From: an uncultured Prevotella sp.
Lineage (GTDB): Bacteria; Bacteroidota; Bacteroidia; Bacteroidales; Bacteroidaceae
Direction of reading: 5' to 3'
Assembly (NCBI GenBank): GCA_937877685.1
Contig: CALFGU010000032.1
Span: forward strand, 1-30,014
Length of the DNA stretch: 30,014 bases
In this document: positions 1-8,814 of the stretch, in pieces
Numbering within the stretch: position 1 is the stretch's first letter
Layout of the letters: each line of letters begins with the position of its first letter
The notes under the pieces: generated by a model
The model's input: the letters and a program-made list of their open reading frames with translations, nothing else
Told to the model about the DNA's origin: nothing
Databases searched by the model: none
Position numbers and translations under genes: made by a program

Positions 1-577
1 CGTAAATGTCAAGGTGGTCGGCGTCGGCCGAAGTGATGAGCGTGGCAAAGGGTCGGAGATGATGGAACGAACGGTCGAATTCGTCGGCCTCGATTACCAC
101 GTAGGGACTCTCGGGAGCGATAAGGTAGTTCGTGCCATAGTTTTTGGTGATACCACCTAAGAAGGCGTTACACTTTACTCGGCTGCTATGGAGCAAGTGT
201 GCCGTCATGGCCGAAGTGGTAGTCTTACCGTGCGTACCCGCACAGCAAAGGCCCTTCATCTGTCTCGTAATGATGCCCAAAACCTCCGCACGCTTCTTCA
301 TATCAAAACCTTCGCGGCGGAAATAATTAAATTCCTCGTGCGTGGCAGGGATGGCGGGAGTATAGACTACGAGAGTCTCCGCCTTATTCTTGAAGCATTC
401 GGGAATGTGTTGCTCCCCGTCTTCATAATGAATCGTGGCGCCTTCTTCACACAACTTCTTCGTAAGCGGCGTTTCCACACGGTCATAACCACCTACGTTA
501 TAGCCTTGCGAAAGAAAGTAACGCACCAAAGCGCTCATACCGATGCCTCCGGCACCAAGGAAATAAATATTTTGCAT
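1..577 (-). CDS. murC: UDP-N-acetylmuramate--L-alanine ligase MurC, C-terminal part outside the window
   Basis: Cytoplasmic ATP-dependent ligase that adds L-alanine to UDP-MurNAc, the first step of the peptide stem of peptidoglycan. Read on the minus strand from ATG 575-577, the protein starts MQNIYFLGAGGIGMSALVRY, the Rossmann-like MurC N-terminus with its GxGGxGMS loop. The Mur-ligase P-loop CAGTHGKTTTSAM lies near residues 110-122, followed by VIEADEFDRSF, which fits the acidic metal-binding segment. About 192 residues are visible; a full MurC is about 450-480, so the frame simply runs off the left edge. murG lies upstream on the same strand with a 122-base spacer, so the two are probably co-transcribed. 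The spacer carries a degenerate CTATAG nonamer array. Confidence 0.96.
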   Translation of the reverse strand, partial: MQNIYFLGAGGIGMSALVRYFLSQGYNVGGYDRVETPLTKKLCEEGATIHYEDGEQHIPECFKNKAETLVVYTPAIPATHEEFNYFRREGFDMKKRAEVLGIITRQMKGLCCAGTHGKTTTSAMTAHLLHSSRVKCNAFLGGITKNYGTNYLIAPESPYVVIEADEFDRSFHHLRPFATLITSADADHLDIY

Positions 578-626
578 GTGAGGATTGTAGAGAGATTAAT
601 GTTTTGGGGTGAGGAGAATGCTTGCT

Positions 627-666
627 CTATAGTCCTTAAAGATACTATAGTTTCTGTGAATCTATC
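627..666. repeat. Degenerate CTATAG nonamer array, copy A
   Basis: In the murG-murC spacer, CTATAG occurs at 627 and 645, with decayed units at 636 (TTAAAGATA) and 654 (CTGTGAATC). All are in a 9-base register. The same unit with the same period occurs at 14357-14395 and 23519-23551. Function unknown. Confidence 0.6.
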
Positions 667-699
667 ATTTCCTCCTTGTCACCTTAGAGCGAACCGACC

Positions 700-1812
700 T
701 TATTCCCCTTCTGCCAATGCCAAAACCTCACGGGCGATGTCCATAGCCGCATTGGGTTTTGCAAGGGTGAGGATGTTGTCGCTGAGTTCCTTCAGTTGAA
801 GGGGTTCTTGTACGAGAGCGATGGCGCGGGGTAGGAGTGTCTGGCGCGCTTCATCGTCTTTGATGTAAACGGCTGCGTCCTTTTTCACAAGGGCTAAGGC
901 ATTCTTCGTTTGATGATCCTCAGCCACGTTGGGCGAAGGCACAAGAATGACGGGTTTTCCGAGAAGGCAGAATTCAGAAATGCTTCCGGCGCCAGCACGT
1001 GAGATAACCAAGTCGGCAACGGCATAAGCCGAAGCCATGTCTGAGATAAAGTCCGTCACTACCAAGTTTTCGGGACAACCCGCACGGCGCAAGGTTTCCG
1101 TAATTTCCGCATGATAGTAACCACCCGTTTGCCAGATGAATTGCACTTCGTCTTGCTGGCGAATGAGTTCCAAACAAGAGAGCACACTTTCGTTAATCGT
1201 GCGCGCACCAAGCGAACCGCCAACAATAAGCACCGTGCGCTTCTTCTCGTCTAAACCAAATTGCTCAATGGCATCCTTATAGACAATCGTAGCATCCTTT
1301 AAGTTCTGACGCACTGGGTTTCCGGTGAACACGATATGCTCCTTGGGGAAAAAGCGCTCCATGCCCTCGTAAGCCACACAGATTTTCTTTGCCCCACGTG
1401 CCAAAAGTTTGTTGGTCACTCCGGCATAGGAGTTCTGCTCTTGGATAAGTGTGGGAATGCCTGCCTTTGCCGCCATGTTGAGCGTAGGTCCGCTGGCATA
1501 ACCACCCACTCCGACCACCACGTTAGGCTTAAATTCCTTGATGATACGCTTTGCCATGCGACGGCTCTTCATCAACTTCCAAAGCACACTGATGTTCTTG
1601 AAGGGGTTTTTGCGATCGAAACCCTGAACAGGGAGTCCCACGATTTTATATCCCGCCGCCGGCACACGCTTCATCTCCATGCGCCCCTCGGCTCCGACAA
1701 AAAGGATTTCAGCATCCGGACGCAACTCACGAATAGCGTTTGCTATGGAAATAGCTGGGAAAATGTGGCCACCTGTTCCACCACCGCTTACGATTATCTT
1801 TAATTCGCTCAT
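700..1812 (-). CDS. murG: UDP-GlcNAc:lipid I N-acetylglucosaminyltransferase MurG
   Basis: Peripheral inner-membrane GT28 enzyme that transfers GlcNAc from UDP-GlcNAc to lipid I to form lipid II. The 370-residue protein is full length (Escherichia coli MurG is 355). Visible motifs are the N-terminal glycine loop GGTGGHIFPA at residues 11-20, a second loop GGSLGARTINESV near residue 200, and the UDP-GlcNAc-binding segment SRAGAGSISEFCLLGKP near residues 270-290, followed by PSPNVAEDHQTKNA. The ATG at 1810-1812 gives the expected N-terminus. No Shine-Dalgarno sequence is seen, as is usual in Bacteroidetes. A promoter-like box lies at 1880-1887, so murG seems to open its own transcription unit with murC rather than following ftsW in the usual cell-wall cluster. 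Confidence 0.97.
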   Translation of the reverse strand: MSELKIIVSGGGTGGHIFPAISIANAIRELRPDAEILFVGAEGRMEMKRVPAAGYKIVGLPVQGFDRKNPFKNISVLWKLMKSRRMAKRIIKEFKPNVVVGVGGYASGPTLNMAAKAGIPTLIQEQNSYAGVTNKLLARGAKKICVAYEGMERFFPKEHIVFTGNPVRQNLKDATIVYKDAIEQFGLDEKKRTVLIVGGSLGARTINESVLSCLELIRQQDEVQFIWQTGGYYHAEITETLRRAGCPENLVVTDFISDMASAYAVADLVISRAGAGSISEFCLLGKPVILVPSPNVAEDHQTKNALALVKKDAAVYIKDDEARQTLLPRAIALVQEPLQLKELSDNILTLAKPNAAMDIAREVLALAEGE

Positions 1813-1832
1813 AGTACAGTTCTAAGGAGTTA

Positions 1833-1878
1833 AAAATCCCATAAAATCAGGCCTTTTTCGGCCACTATACGGGATTTT
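1833..1878 (-). promoter_or_regulatory. Two-tier hairpin in the murG leader
   Basis: On the minus strand an outer stem AAAATCCC / GGGATTTT (plus-strand arms 1871-1878 and 1833-1840) encloses a GGCC / GGCC hairpin (1860-1863 and 1850-1853) with a GAAAAA loop, and is followed by a T run. It lies at or near the expected 5' end of the murG transcript. It could be an attenuator-like terminator or a 5' stabilising hairpin; no function is shown by the sequence. Confidence 0.5.
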
Positions 1879-1879
1879 G

Positions 1880-1887
1880 CAAAGTTA
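1880..1887 (-). promoter_or_regulatory. Bacteroidetes -7 box, murG promoter
   Basis: The minus strand reads TAACTTTG, matching TAnnTTTG. No convincing -33 TTG is visible at the expected distance, so the call rests on the -7 box and the position about 70 bases upstream of murG. Confidence 0.5.
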
Positions 1888-2172
1888 GTAAAATAAATTT
1901 GCATTTACCGCGCATGTTAACATATTATTTATAAAATATTTTTGAGCGCAAAATTTTCAGTTTTTTAGCGTCGAAACCTGCTGTTAAACTCAAGGTTTTG
2001 GCCGCTTGATTCACATGGCGGTTCTTTGCTCCAAAAGTGTGGAAAACAGGTGTGATGTGAGTGTTATTTTTAGAGGAAAAGTGACCCCGAAAAGACTGTT
2101 TATTTCTCGTTTTTTACTCAAAAAGGAATGGAATTTACGCTTGCTTGCAACGCTCCCTAAGATAGCGGAAAT

Positions 2173-2240
2173 TAAGTCTCAAAGAGTTGTTCGTAAGTCT
2201 CACTTAATTTTTCGTAAGTTACTTATAATTTTCCCTGTTT
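2173..2240. repeat. TAAGT boxes spaced 21 bp, priA side
   Basis: TAAGT starts at 2173, 2194 and 2215, a spacing of exactly 21 bases each time (two helical turns). The first two continue as TAAGTCTC. The last two are preceded by TTCG and followed by an AATTTT tract. Related boxes occur upstream of the beta-galactosidase and trpS. Confidence 0.55.
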
Positions 2241-2329
2241 CTAATCCGTTTTTCGGCAACTTAATTTAGGGGAGGAAAGATTCGGATTTTAATCTTCGAG
2301 AATTCCACTTTCCAACCAGAATTTATTGT

Positions 2330-2337
2330 TAATTTTG
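2330..2337 (+). promoter_or_regulatory. Bacteroidetes -7 box, priA promoter
   Basis: TAATTTTG matches TAnnTTTG and lies 23 bases before the priA ATG. No clear -33 TTG is seen 19-21 bases upstream. Confidence 0.5.
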
Positions 2338-2360
2338 TGGTCTAAATCTTTAAGAAATTC

Positions 2361-4838
2361 ATGCCTCACTTTGCCGACATACTCCTGCCGTTAGCCTTGG
2401 AAAACACGCTGACTTATGGCATCCCAACTGACTTGCAACTTGCTGTAGGTCAGCGAGTCGTTGTGCCGCTAGGGAAGCGCAAACGCTACACCGGCATTGT
2501 GACGCGACTGCATGACGAAGCGCCCGCCGAGGGTGTGGAACTCAAGTATGTGGAAGAGGCCGTGGATGAGGCGCCACTCTTACTGCCCGCCCAATTGCAG
2601 TTTTGGGAATGGCTCGCGAATTATTACATCTGCACGAAGGGCGAAGTGTTGAAAGCCGCTCTGCCTTCGGGGCTCAAGTTAGAGAGTGAGATGCGCCTTA
2701 TTCGCGCTGAATCGCCCGCGGATGTGAATGAAATGACGCCCCTTCAGCAAGCAATCTATCACTTGTTGGATGAAGAAAAACCTGTGACTCTAGAGGACAT
2801 CACCAGCAAACTGAAGCGCACGTCAATCATTAACACGGTGCGCCAAATGATTGAAAACGGGTGGGTAGAGGTACGCGAAACGATGCGCGAGTCTTTCCGT
2901 GCACGCACAGAAACTTATGTCAGATTGCCTGAAAGTGTGGTGGTTGAAGATAAGATTGACGCTCTCTTCGATGGGTTACGCAAGGGCGGAAAACCTTATG
3001 CTTTGCTCTTGGCATACACTGACTTAGCGCGTTCGGCAGCTGCCTTACGCTTGCGCAATCCTAAGTTGTTGGCCGAAGTGAGTCGCTCCCAACTGCTTCA
3101 AAGAGTTGAAGGGGGCGATGCAGCACTCCGTGCGTTGATTGAGAAAGGTTATTTGGAAAGTTATTCTGTAGAAGTGGGCCGACTGAAAACCTGTGCCGCC
3201 ACGGAAACTCTCGGAATGCGCCCTTTGAACGACCATCAGCAGCGCGCCTTAGAGCAAATCAAAACTTCGTTTGAGCAACACGACATTACCTTACTCCACG
3301 GGGTGACTTCATCGGGAAAGACGGAGGTGTATATGAAACTCATTGAGGATACCTTGGCTGAGGGCAAACAGGTGCTCTATATGCTTCCCGAAATAGCCTT
3401 AACCACGCAGATTACTACCCGACTTGGGCGCGTTTTTGGCGATAAGATGGGCGTGTATCACTCTAAGTTTCCCGACGCTGAGCGTGTGGAACTCTGGAAA
3501 CGCCAACTTACGGACAGGGCCTTCCCATTGATTCTCGGCGTACGCTCTTCTCTTTTCTTGCCTTTCCAAAACCTGGGGTTGATTATCGTAGATGAGGAGC
3601 ACGAAACCTCTTACAAACAGCAAGATCCCGCACCGCGTTATCACGCTCGGGATGCTGCGCTCGTCTTAGCGAAACAGGCGGGGGCAAAGGTCTTGTTGGG
3701 AACCGCAACTCCCTCGCTTGAGAGTTTTTATAAGGCGCGCCAGAAGCGCTATGGCTTTGTGGAGATGCGCGAACGCTTTGGGGGTGTGGAATTACCCGAA
3801 ATTATTGTGGAGGATGTCAAAGAGTTGAAGCGCAAAAAGATGATGAAGACGCCCTTCTCGCCACGCCTGAAGGAGGAAATCCAAGCGGCGCTGGAGCGTA
3901 AGGAACAGGCGATACTTTTCTTGAATCGCCGTGGTTACAGTCCCGTACTTGATTGCCACCATTGCGGATGGACGCCCAAGTGTACGCAATGTGATGTTTC
4001 GCTAACCTTTCATCAGCGCGAGCGGCGCTTAGTGTGTCACTATTGTGGGAAGAGTTATGACGTGCCACGCACTTGTCCGAACTGCCACGAGGCGGATTTC
4101 CGCGATATAGGTTACGGTACGGAGAAAATTCAAGCTGCCATTGAGGCGGTATTCCCCAATGCCCGCACCGCACGTATGGATCTCGACACCACACGTTCGA
4201 GAGCGGCCTACGAACAAATCATTCGCAAATTCCAGCAAGGCGAAACCGACATTCTTATCGGTACGCAAATGCTCACGAAGGGACTTGATTTTGACCGCGT
4301 AAGTGTGGTGGGGATTATTAATGCCGACCAGTTGACAAACATGCCCGACTTCCGTGCTCACGAGCGTGCTTTCCAAATGCTTTCGCAAGTAGCAGGGCGC
4401 GCAGGAAGGCGTGGGAAGCAGGGGAAAGTGGTCATGCAGACGCGCCAAGTGGAACATCCCTTGACGCAACAGGTGGTCACGAACGACTACTTCGGAATGT
4501 ATGCCGAGCAAATGCAGGAGCGTCAACTTTTTAGGTATCCTCCGTTTTACCGAGTCATTCACATCTTCTTGAAACACCGAGACGACCGCACGGTTGAGGC
4601 GGCTTCGGCCTACTTAGCCTCACTCCTTCGCCCGCATTTCCCAACCGACCTTCTCGGACCGGAACGTCCGCTCGTGGCTAAGGTACAAATGCAGTACATA
4701 CGCAAATTTATGCTCAAGGTAGCGCCTAATTTGCAACCCGCAAGCATACGTGCTACGTTGCGTGCCGCACGTAATGTCGTGGCAGAGCATCCTGAGTTTA
4801 AGGGGCTCACTATATATTACGATGTTGACCCACTTTAG
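2361..4838 (+). CDS. priA: Primosomal protein N', replication-restart helicase PriA
   Basis: Cytoplasmic superfamily 2 DNA helicase that recognises stalled forks and reloads the replicative helicase. The 825-residue length is normal for Bacteroidetes PriA. The start PHFADILLPLALENTLTYGI opens the N-terminal 3'-DNA-binding domain. The helicase core shows Walker A GVTSSGKT at residues 314-321 and the DEEH box at 411-414. Eight zinc-ligand cysteines follow at 532, 535, 541, 544, 559, 562, 572 and 575. A later helicase motif is QVAGRAGRRGKQG, followed by the usual C-terminal region (YPPFYRVIHIFLKHRD). All key residues are present. It stands alone on the plus strand, divergent from murG. Confidence 0.98.
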   Translation: MPHFADILLPLALENTLTYGIPTDLQLAVGQRVVVPLGKRKRYTGIVTRLHDEAPAEGVELKYVEEAVDEAPLLLPAQLQFWEWLANYYICTKGEVLKAALPSGLKLESEMRLIRAESPADVNEMTPLQQAIYHLLDEEKPVTLEDITSKLKRTSIINTVRQMIENGWVEVRETMRESFRARTETYVRLPESVVVEDKIDALFDGLRKGGKPYALLLAYTDLARSAAALRLRNPKLLAEVSRSQLLQRVEGGDAALRALIEKGYLESYSVEVGRLKTCAATETLGMRPLNDHQQRALEQIKTSFEQHDITLLHGVTSSGKTEVYMKLIEDTLAEGKQVLYMLPEIALTTQITTRLGRVFGDKMGVYHSKFPDAERVELWKRQLTDRAFPLILGVRSSLFLPFQNLGLIIVDEEHETSYKQQDPAPRYHARDAALVLAKQAGAKVLLGTATPSLESFYKARQKRYGFVEMRERFGGVELPEIIVEDVKELKRKKMMKTPFSPRLKEEIQAALERKEQAILFLNRRGYSPVLDCHHCGWTPKCTQCDVSLTFHQRERRLVCHYCGKSYDVPRTCPNCHEADFRDIGYGTEKIQAAIEAVFPNARTARMDLDTTRSRAAYEQIIRKFQQGETDILIGTQMLTKGLDFDRVSVVGIINADQLTNMPDFRAHERAFQMLSQVAGRAGRRGKQGKVVMQTRQVEHPLTQQVVTNDYFGMYAEQMQERQLFRYPPFYRVIHIFLKHRDDRTVEAASAYLASLLRPHFPTDLLGPERPLVAKVQMQYIRKFMLKVAPNLQPASIRATLRAARNVVAEHPEFKGLTIYYDVDPL

Positions 4839-4920
4839 AGTGTTTATGTCTCCGTCGCCCCCCACTAATTATAATAGGGAGCATAAAAAATGGTATCTTT
4901 CTGTAAAAAAGTTAGATATA

Positions 4921-4952
4921 TTGTTGGTAGTCTGAAAAAATGTGTAAATTTG
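4921..4952 (+). promoter_or_regulatory. Bacteroidetes promoter of the lipoprotein gene
   Basis: TAAATTTG at 4945-4952 matches TAnnTTTG. TTG occurs at 4921-4923 (21-base spacer) and 4924-4926 (18-base spacer). The strength of the match fits the biased codon use of the gene it would drive. Confidence 0.65.
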
Positions 4953-5037
4953 CTTGAAACTAACACAATTATTAACCTCACTAAGTCTTTAAACATAGCG
5001 TGATGGAGGCAAGGTGAATAAACTAATTTTTACAACT

Positions 5038-5772
5038 ATGAAAAAGTTTTTGATGTGCGTGCCTGCTGTGATGTTGGCAATGCTTACTTCTTGTGGTGAT
5101 GACACAGTTCTTACCGCTGGTGCTGCTGAAGATGCTGTTACAATGAATGTAATGTGGGAAAATCCTATTGATGTTCAGAAATTTCAGGTAGGTGAGTACA
5201 TGGCTACAGAAGATGAGGTTGAGGTTTTGACTTCTCTTCAGAATGCAAAGGTGATTACTTTCAAGAAGAAGAAGGATGAATGGGGTGGTTACCTCGTAAA
5301 CGTTTCACTTACTGAAGAAGGTAAGAAACACCTTTACGCTGGCGAAATCATGTCTTTGCGTGAAGACTACCTCAACGAAATTCCCGAAGTGAAGAATGGT
5401 GAATATCCTGAATATGTAACTAAGGCATTGAAGGCTACTCTTGAGGCTAAGGATTCTGTAGCACGTATGCAGGCTATCAACTCATTGAAGGGTGATATTA
5501 AGTACTATAGCAACGAAAAGAAGAACAAGGAAGATTTGTCTTATTTCGTTAACGTTATTTGCGGTAAGATTAGTGTGGCTGAAGTGAAGGAAATCCGTTG
5601 CACTGAAGAGGAAGCAAAGAACGGCGTAGGTTCTGCAAAGGTTGTTTTTGAATATTCTGACGTTACTCCTTTCGGTATCGTAAGAGGTTATAAGAATGGC
5701 GATAAGCAATCTGAAGTATTGAGCTTCAAGCGTTACGAAGACCTCGGTTGGGTGCTTGCTTCTGAACTCTAA
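5038..5772 (+). CDS. Lipoprotein of unknown function
   Basis: Not recognised as a known family. From ATG 5038 the 244-residue protein starts MKKFLMCVPAVMLAMLTSCG, a type II signal peptide with lipobox LTSC and lipidated Cys19. Acidic residues follow directly (GDD), resembling the surface-export signals of Bacteroidetes lipoproteins. A GTG start at 5014 would add eight residues before the signal peptide, so the ATG is preferred. The mature part is rich in Lys and Glu, with no catalytic motif I can name. Codon use is strongly skewed (GGT, GCT, AAG, GAA, CTC/CTT), unlike neighbouring priA, which suggests high expression. It has its own promoter and a strong terminator, so it is a single-gene unit. 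Probably an envelope lipoprotein; its role is open. Confidence 0.85.
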   Translation: MKKFLMCVPAVMLAMLTSCGDDTVLTAGAAEDAVTMNVMWENPIDVQKFQVGEYMATEDEVEVLTSLQNAKVITFKKKKDEWGGYLVNVSLTEEGKKHLYAGEIMSLREDYLNEIPEVKNGEYPEYVTKALKATLEAKDSVARMQAINSLKGDIKYYSNEKKNKEDLSYFVNVICGKISVAEVKEIRCTEEEAKNGVGSAKVVFEYSDVTPFGIVRGYKNGDKQSEVLSFKRYEDLGWVLASEL

Positions 5773-5847
5773 TTCTCGTAATCTTAAACGTAAACATAAG
5801 GCGATTTTAGAGGCGTGATAGTCTTTATATTTCGCTTTAAATACACT

Positions 5848-5878
5848 AAAAGTCCGGCATTTCTGCTGGACTTTTTTA
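5848..5878 (+). terminator. Rho-independent terminator after the lipoprotein gene
   Basis: Stem GTCC-g-GCA / TGC-t-GGAC with loop TTTC and a T6 run at 5872-5877, extended by A/T pairs at the base. It lies about 75 bases after the stop codon. Confidence 0.85.
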
Positions 5879-6463
5879 TTTGTCTCTATGCATGCTGACG
5901 CATCCTGGCTGCCTCTCGCCCGCAATGTGTAATGATGCTGTTTCAACGATAAAGGGATGCCTCCGTTTCTGAATTTGCGGAGAGAAACTGGATAGCGCAC
6001 AGAATTATATCTTAAATACGGCGTCTTATTTCTTACTAAATTTTCCCTAAGTTACTTTTAAGAGCGACAATTTAAGATAGTGTTTCCCGAATGTTTGTAA
6101 TCGTACCCCTTCCCCGTTATGCAGTACTCCCTCTATCTTAAGGGGAGCGAGGAAATAGTGACTTCCAATAGAGATTCAAGTGAATATCCATTGGAGTATG
6201 GCATTAGTAAAAAGCGGAGAATACATCCCGCATGGTGCTCTCCCCTTAAGATAGGGGGAGTACCGCCTTTGGCGGGGAGGGGGTATGATTTCAATCTCTT
6301 AGCATAATTACAAACCCGTTTAAACTCCGATAACTCCCATAAAATTGGTAAAGGGAGGTTGGCGTAATTCTCTTGGGTAAACTCCTATATTATTACTAAA
6401 CATTTTACACCCCGTGTACTTCTGCCTAAACGCAACCTCTACCTCACGTAACACCATCGCCTT
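5879..6463. other. Long non-coding region before porZ
   Basis: No convincing gene on either strand. The clearest object is a pair of long inverted repeats (6101-6288). TAAGTTAC-like tracts near 6048-6055 resemble the boxes seen upstream of other genes. No canonical TAnnTTTG promoter was found directly before porZ. Confidence 0.6.
6101..6288. mobile_element. MITE-like element with imperfect inverted repeats of about 48 bp
   Basis: The left arm (6101-6146) and the reverse complement of the right arm (about 6239-6288) align along their length. Both have TCRTACCCCYTCCCCG at the outside and GTACTCCCYCTATCTTAAGG (then GGAG) at the inside, with a few mismatches and small indels between. The central ~92 bp has no protein-like content. 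GTTTGTAAT also lies outside both arms in inverted orientation, which may extend the repeat with an insertion. This suits a non-autonomous miniature element or a large palindromic repeat; no transposase is present, so mobility is inference. Confidence 0.65.
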
Positions 6464-8785
6464 ATGAAAAACCTTGCATCACGTTTCAAACATATCTCAC
6501 TCCTACTGCTCCTGCTACTACCTACTATGTTAAAGGCGGCAGCCATAGGTGAGTGGACCTATTACCTTTCCTATCATGACGCAACCCATTGTATTCCGGT
6601 GGGTAAGTCCATCTATGCGCTTTATGCGGGAAACTTGCTCATCTATGACACAGAGGACGGTGCCGTAACCACTCCCACCAAACTCGATGGCTTAAGCGAG
6701 AAGCAGATTGTGTTGATGCAGGATTGCCAAGCGGCACAAAAGGTGATCTTGGTCTATAACAATGGTAACATTGACTTGCTCCACCGCGACGGAACGGTTG
6801 AGAACATGCCTCAATACAAAAACAAATATGCAGGTTCCTCACTCAATGACCTTTCCGTCGTTGGCAATGACGCCTTTTTGGCAACAAGCGAGGGCATTGT
6901 GCATATCAATGTCAAGCAAGCCGAATTTACGGGATTCTACACGTTGAAGACACCCATCTATAGCGCAACAATGAGTGGCAATGTGCTCTATGCAGCAACG
7001 GATGCGGGAGTCTATCATTGCGACATCACTGAAAATCCGCTTGACGTTGCTACTTGGAGCATCTATAACACAACCGTCGCTCGCCAACTCATTACTATGG
7101 GCGACCATCTGTATCTAAACACGGCGAAGAAGGGGGTTTACCTCCTCAGTGCCTCTAACCCAACACCACAACAGTTGATTAAGACGGCGCAAACCTCTTA
7201 TTTTACAGACAGCAAAGGGATTATTTTCTACAACAAGACATCCTACACCCCCATAAACTCACAGACCCCAACCTCTGTTGCTTCCACCGTTACGCTACCC
7301 TCTTCCACCAACGCCATTTGCCGTACTACGGACGGCACACTTTGGATGGCGCAGGGTTTTGACGGACTGAATGCCTATAAGGCAACAGATAGTGGTCTGC
7401 AAGCAACAACTACAGGCATCGGAGGCTTTGGTCCGAAGCGCGATCTCTGTTATTTCTTGCGCTATGCGGGAGAGCGTCTGCTCGTTGCGGGAGGTCGTCT
7501 TGACCCATTCGACCTTATTCACTATCCTGGCACAGCGATGTATTACGAAAAGGGAGCGTGGACCATTTTTGAGGAAGAGGGTATTGCCGAACATAGTGGT
7601 GGAAAATACCAAGACTTGACCAGCATCATCCAACACCCTGATGATCCTACGCAACATACACTGACCTCTGCACGTGTCGGACTCTTCCATTTCAAAGACG
7701 GGAAGTATGCGGGTTATCATTCGCTTGACAACTCCCCTCTCGTATCTGCAGCCGCGAATAGTAAGAACTATGTGCGCACAGACGGACTTCAGTACGACCA
7801 TGAGGGGAACTTGTGGATGGTTAACAATCAGGTGGACTCCGTTATCGTAATCCGCATGAAGGATGGAAGTTGGCGCAAACTTTTCTACGCACCTTTAGAG
7901 CAGGCACCCACACTTGCCACCACACTTTTCGACCGTAAGGGACGCTTCTGGATTTGCTCGCGCCGCACAGTGAATTATCACAACGGCGGACTTATGGGTA
8001 TTGACTACGCAGGCACTATTGAAACGCAAGATGATGATTATAGTTACTACCGTTCGCACATTACGAATCAGGATGGTACATCTTATAAATTTGAAGGCGT
8101 ACAAACTATTGCCGAAGACCATGATGGTCGCATTTGGGTGGGCACAGACATCGGACTTTTTGTAATTGACGACCCCGATGATTGGTTTAACGACGATTTC
8201 CGTATCACTCAGGTAAAAGTGCCCCGCAATGACGGCACCAACTTAGCCGACTATTTGCTCTACGGTATGCCTATTATTTCCATAACTGTAGATGGCGCAA
8301 ACCGAAAATGGATTGGCACGTCAGGCAATGGTGTTTACCTTGTCAGCGCAAGTGGCCAAGAAATCCTTCATCACTTTACAAGTGAAAATTCTCCCCTCCT
8401 TTCCAACAACGTTACTAGCATCGCCATCCATCCTCGTACCGGAGAAGTTATGATGGGTACTGACGGAGGTCTTGTTTCTTACCAAAGTGACGCTACGTCT
8501 CCTTCAGAAACACTTTCGGAAGGAACTATCCAGATTTTCCCCAACCCCGTTCGCCCTGAGTATCATGGAAACGTGACCATTACAGGCTTAACCACGGATG
8601 CTGATATTAAAATCGTAACTTCTGGAGGACAACTCGTTGCTACGGGTACCTCTATGGGCGGCACATGGCAATGGGACGGTCGCAACTTTAGCGGAGGATT
8701 CGCAGGTTCTGGAATATATTACGTTCTTATAGCTACAGCCGACGGTAACACTACCGTAGCGGGCATGCTGACTGTCATACGATAA
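6464..8785 (+). CDS. porZ: Type IX secretion system protein PorZ, two-propeller protein with C-terminal sorting-like domain
   Basis: Surface component of the type IX attachment complex (PorU-PorV-PorQ-PorZ in Porphyromonas), where PorZ binds anionic LPS and supports the PorU sortase. The 773-residue length matches Porphyromonas PorZ (about 776). Residues 1-26 form a Sec signal peptide with a poly-Leu core. Next comes GEWTYYLSYHDATHCIPVG, typical of the first propeller. Repeated blade motifs follow, such as DGTLWMAQGFDGL, EGNLWMVNNQVD, DGRIWVGTDIGLFV and NRKWIGTSGNGVYLV. The last ~85 residues (IQIFPNPVRPEYHGNVTI to the end) form a type A sorting-like domain. Two glycosyltransferase genes follow closely, and no close upstream gene is present. 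A generic propeller protein with a sorting tail is the alternative; length and N-terminus favour PorZ. Confidence 0.85.
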   Translation: MKNLASRFKHISLLLLLLLPTMLKAAAIGEWTYYLSYHDATHCIPVGKSIYALYAGNLLIYDTEDGAVTTPTKLDGLSEKQIVLMQDCQAAQKVILVYNNGNIDLLHRDGTVENMPQYKNKYAGSSLNDLSVVGNDAFLATSEGIVHINVKQAEFTGFYTLKTPIYSATMSGNVLYAATDAGVYHCDITENPLDVATWSIYNTTVARQLITMGDHLYLNTAKKGVYLLSASNPTPQQLIKTAQTSYFTDSKGIIFYNKTSYTPINSQTPTSVASTVTLPSSTNAICRTTDGTLWMAQGFDGLNAYKATDSGLQATTTGIGGFGPKRDLCYFLRYAGERLLVAGGRLDPFDLIHYPGTAMYYEKGAWTIFEEEGIAEHSGGKYQDLTSIIQHPDDPTQHTLTSARVGLFHFKDGKYAGYHSLDNSPLVSAAANSKNYVRTDGLQYDHEGNLWMVNNQVDSVIVIRMKDGSWRKLFYAPLEQAPTLATTLFDRKGRFWICSRRTVNYHNGGLMGIDYAGTIETQDDDYSYYRSHITNQDGTSYKFEGVQTIAEDHDGRIWVGTDIGLFVIDDPDDWFNDDFRITQVKVPRNDGTNLADYLLYGMPIISITVDGANRKWIGTSGNGVYLVSASGQEILHHFTSENSPLLSNNVTSIAIHPRTGEVMMGTDGGLVSYQSDATSPSETLSEGTIQIFPNPVRPEYHGNVTITGLTTDADIKIVTSGGQLVATGTSMGGTWQWDGRNFSGGFAGSGIYYVLIATADGNTTVAGMLTVIR

Positions 8786-8814
8786 AGCAGTAAGCACATA
8801 GCGATAACTAACCG

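Larger units (their letters stand above)
1813..2360. other. Divergent murG-priA intergenic region, 548 bp
   Basis: AT-rich, with no convincing gene. It holds the murG leader hairpin and promoter box on the minus side, three TAAGT boxes with 21-bp spacing (2173, 2194, 2215) and a promoter-like box before priA. An 87-codon open frame at 2006-2269 was rejected because it runs through the repeat boxes and has an unstructured composition. Confidence 0.6.

Noticed and set aside
188..799. 203-codon plus-strand frame opposite murC/murG
   Set aside because: Shadow of the two Mur genes on the other strand; no protein-like features.
2006..2269. 87-codon plus-strand frame before priA
   Set aside because: Runs through phased TAAGT boxes, is AT-driven in composition and has no domain or signal.
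5482..6000. 172-codon minus-strand frame
   Set aside because: Crosses the terminator and lies antisense to the lipoprotein gene; no protein features.
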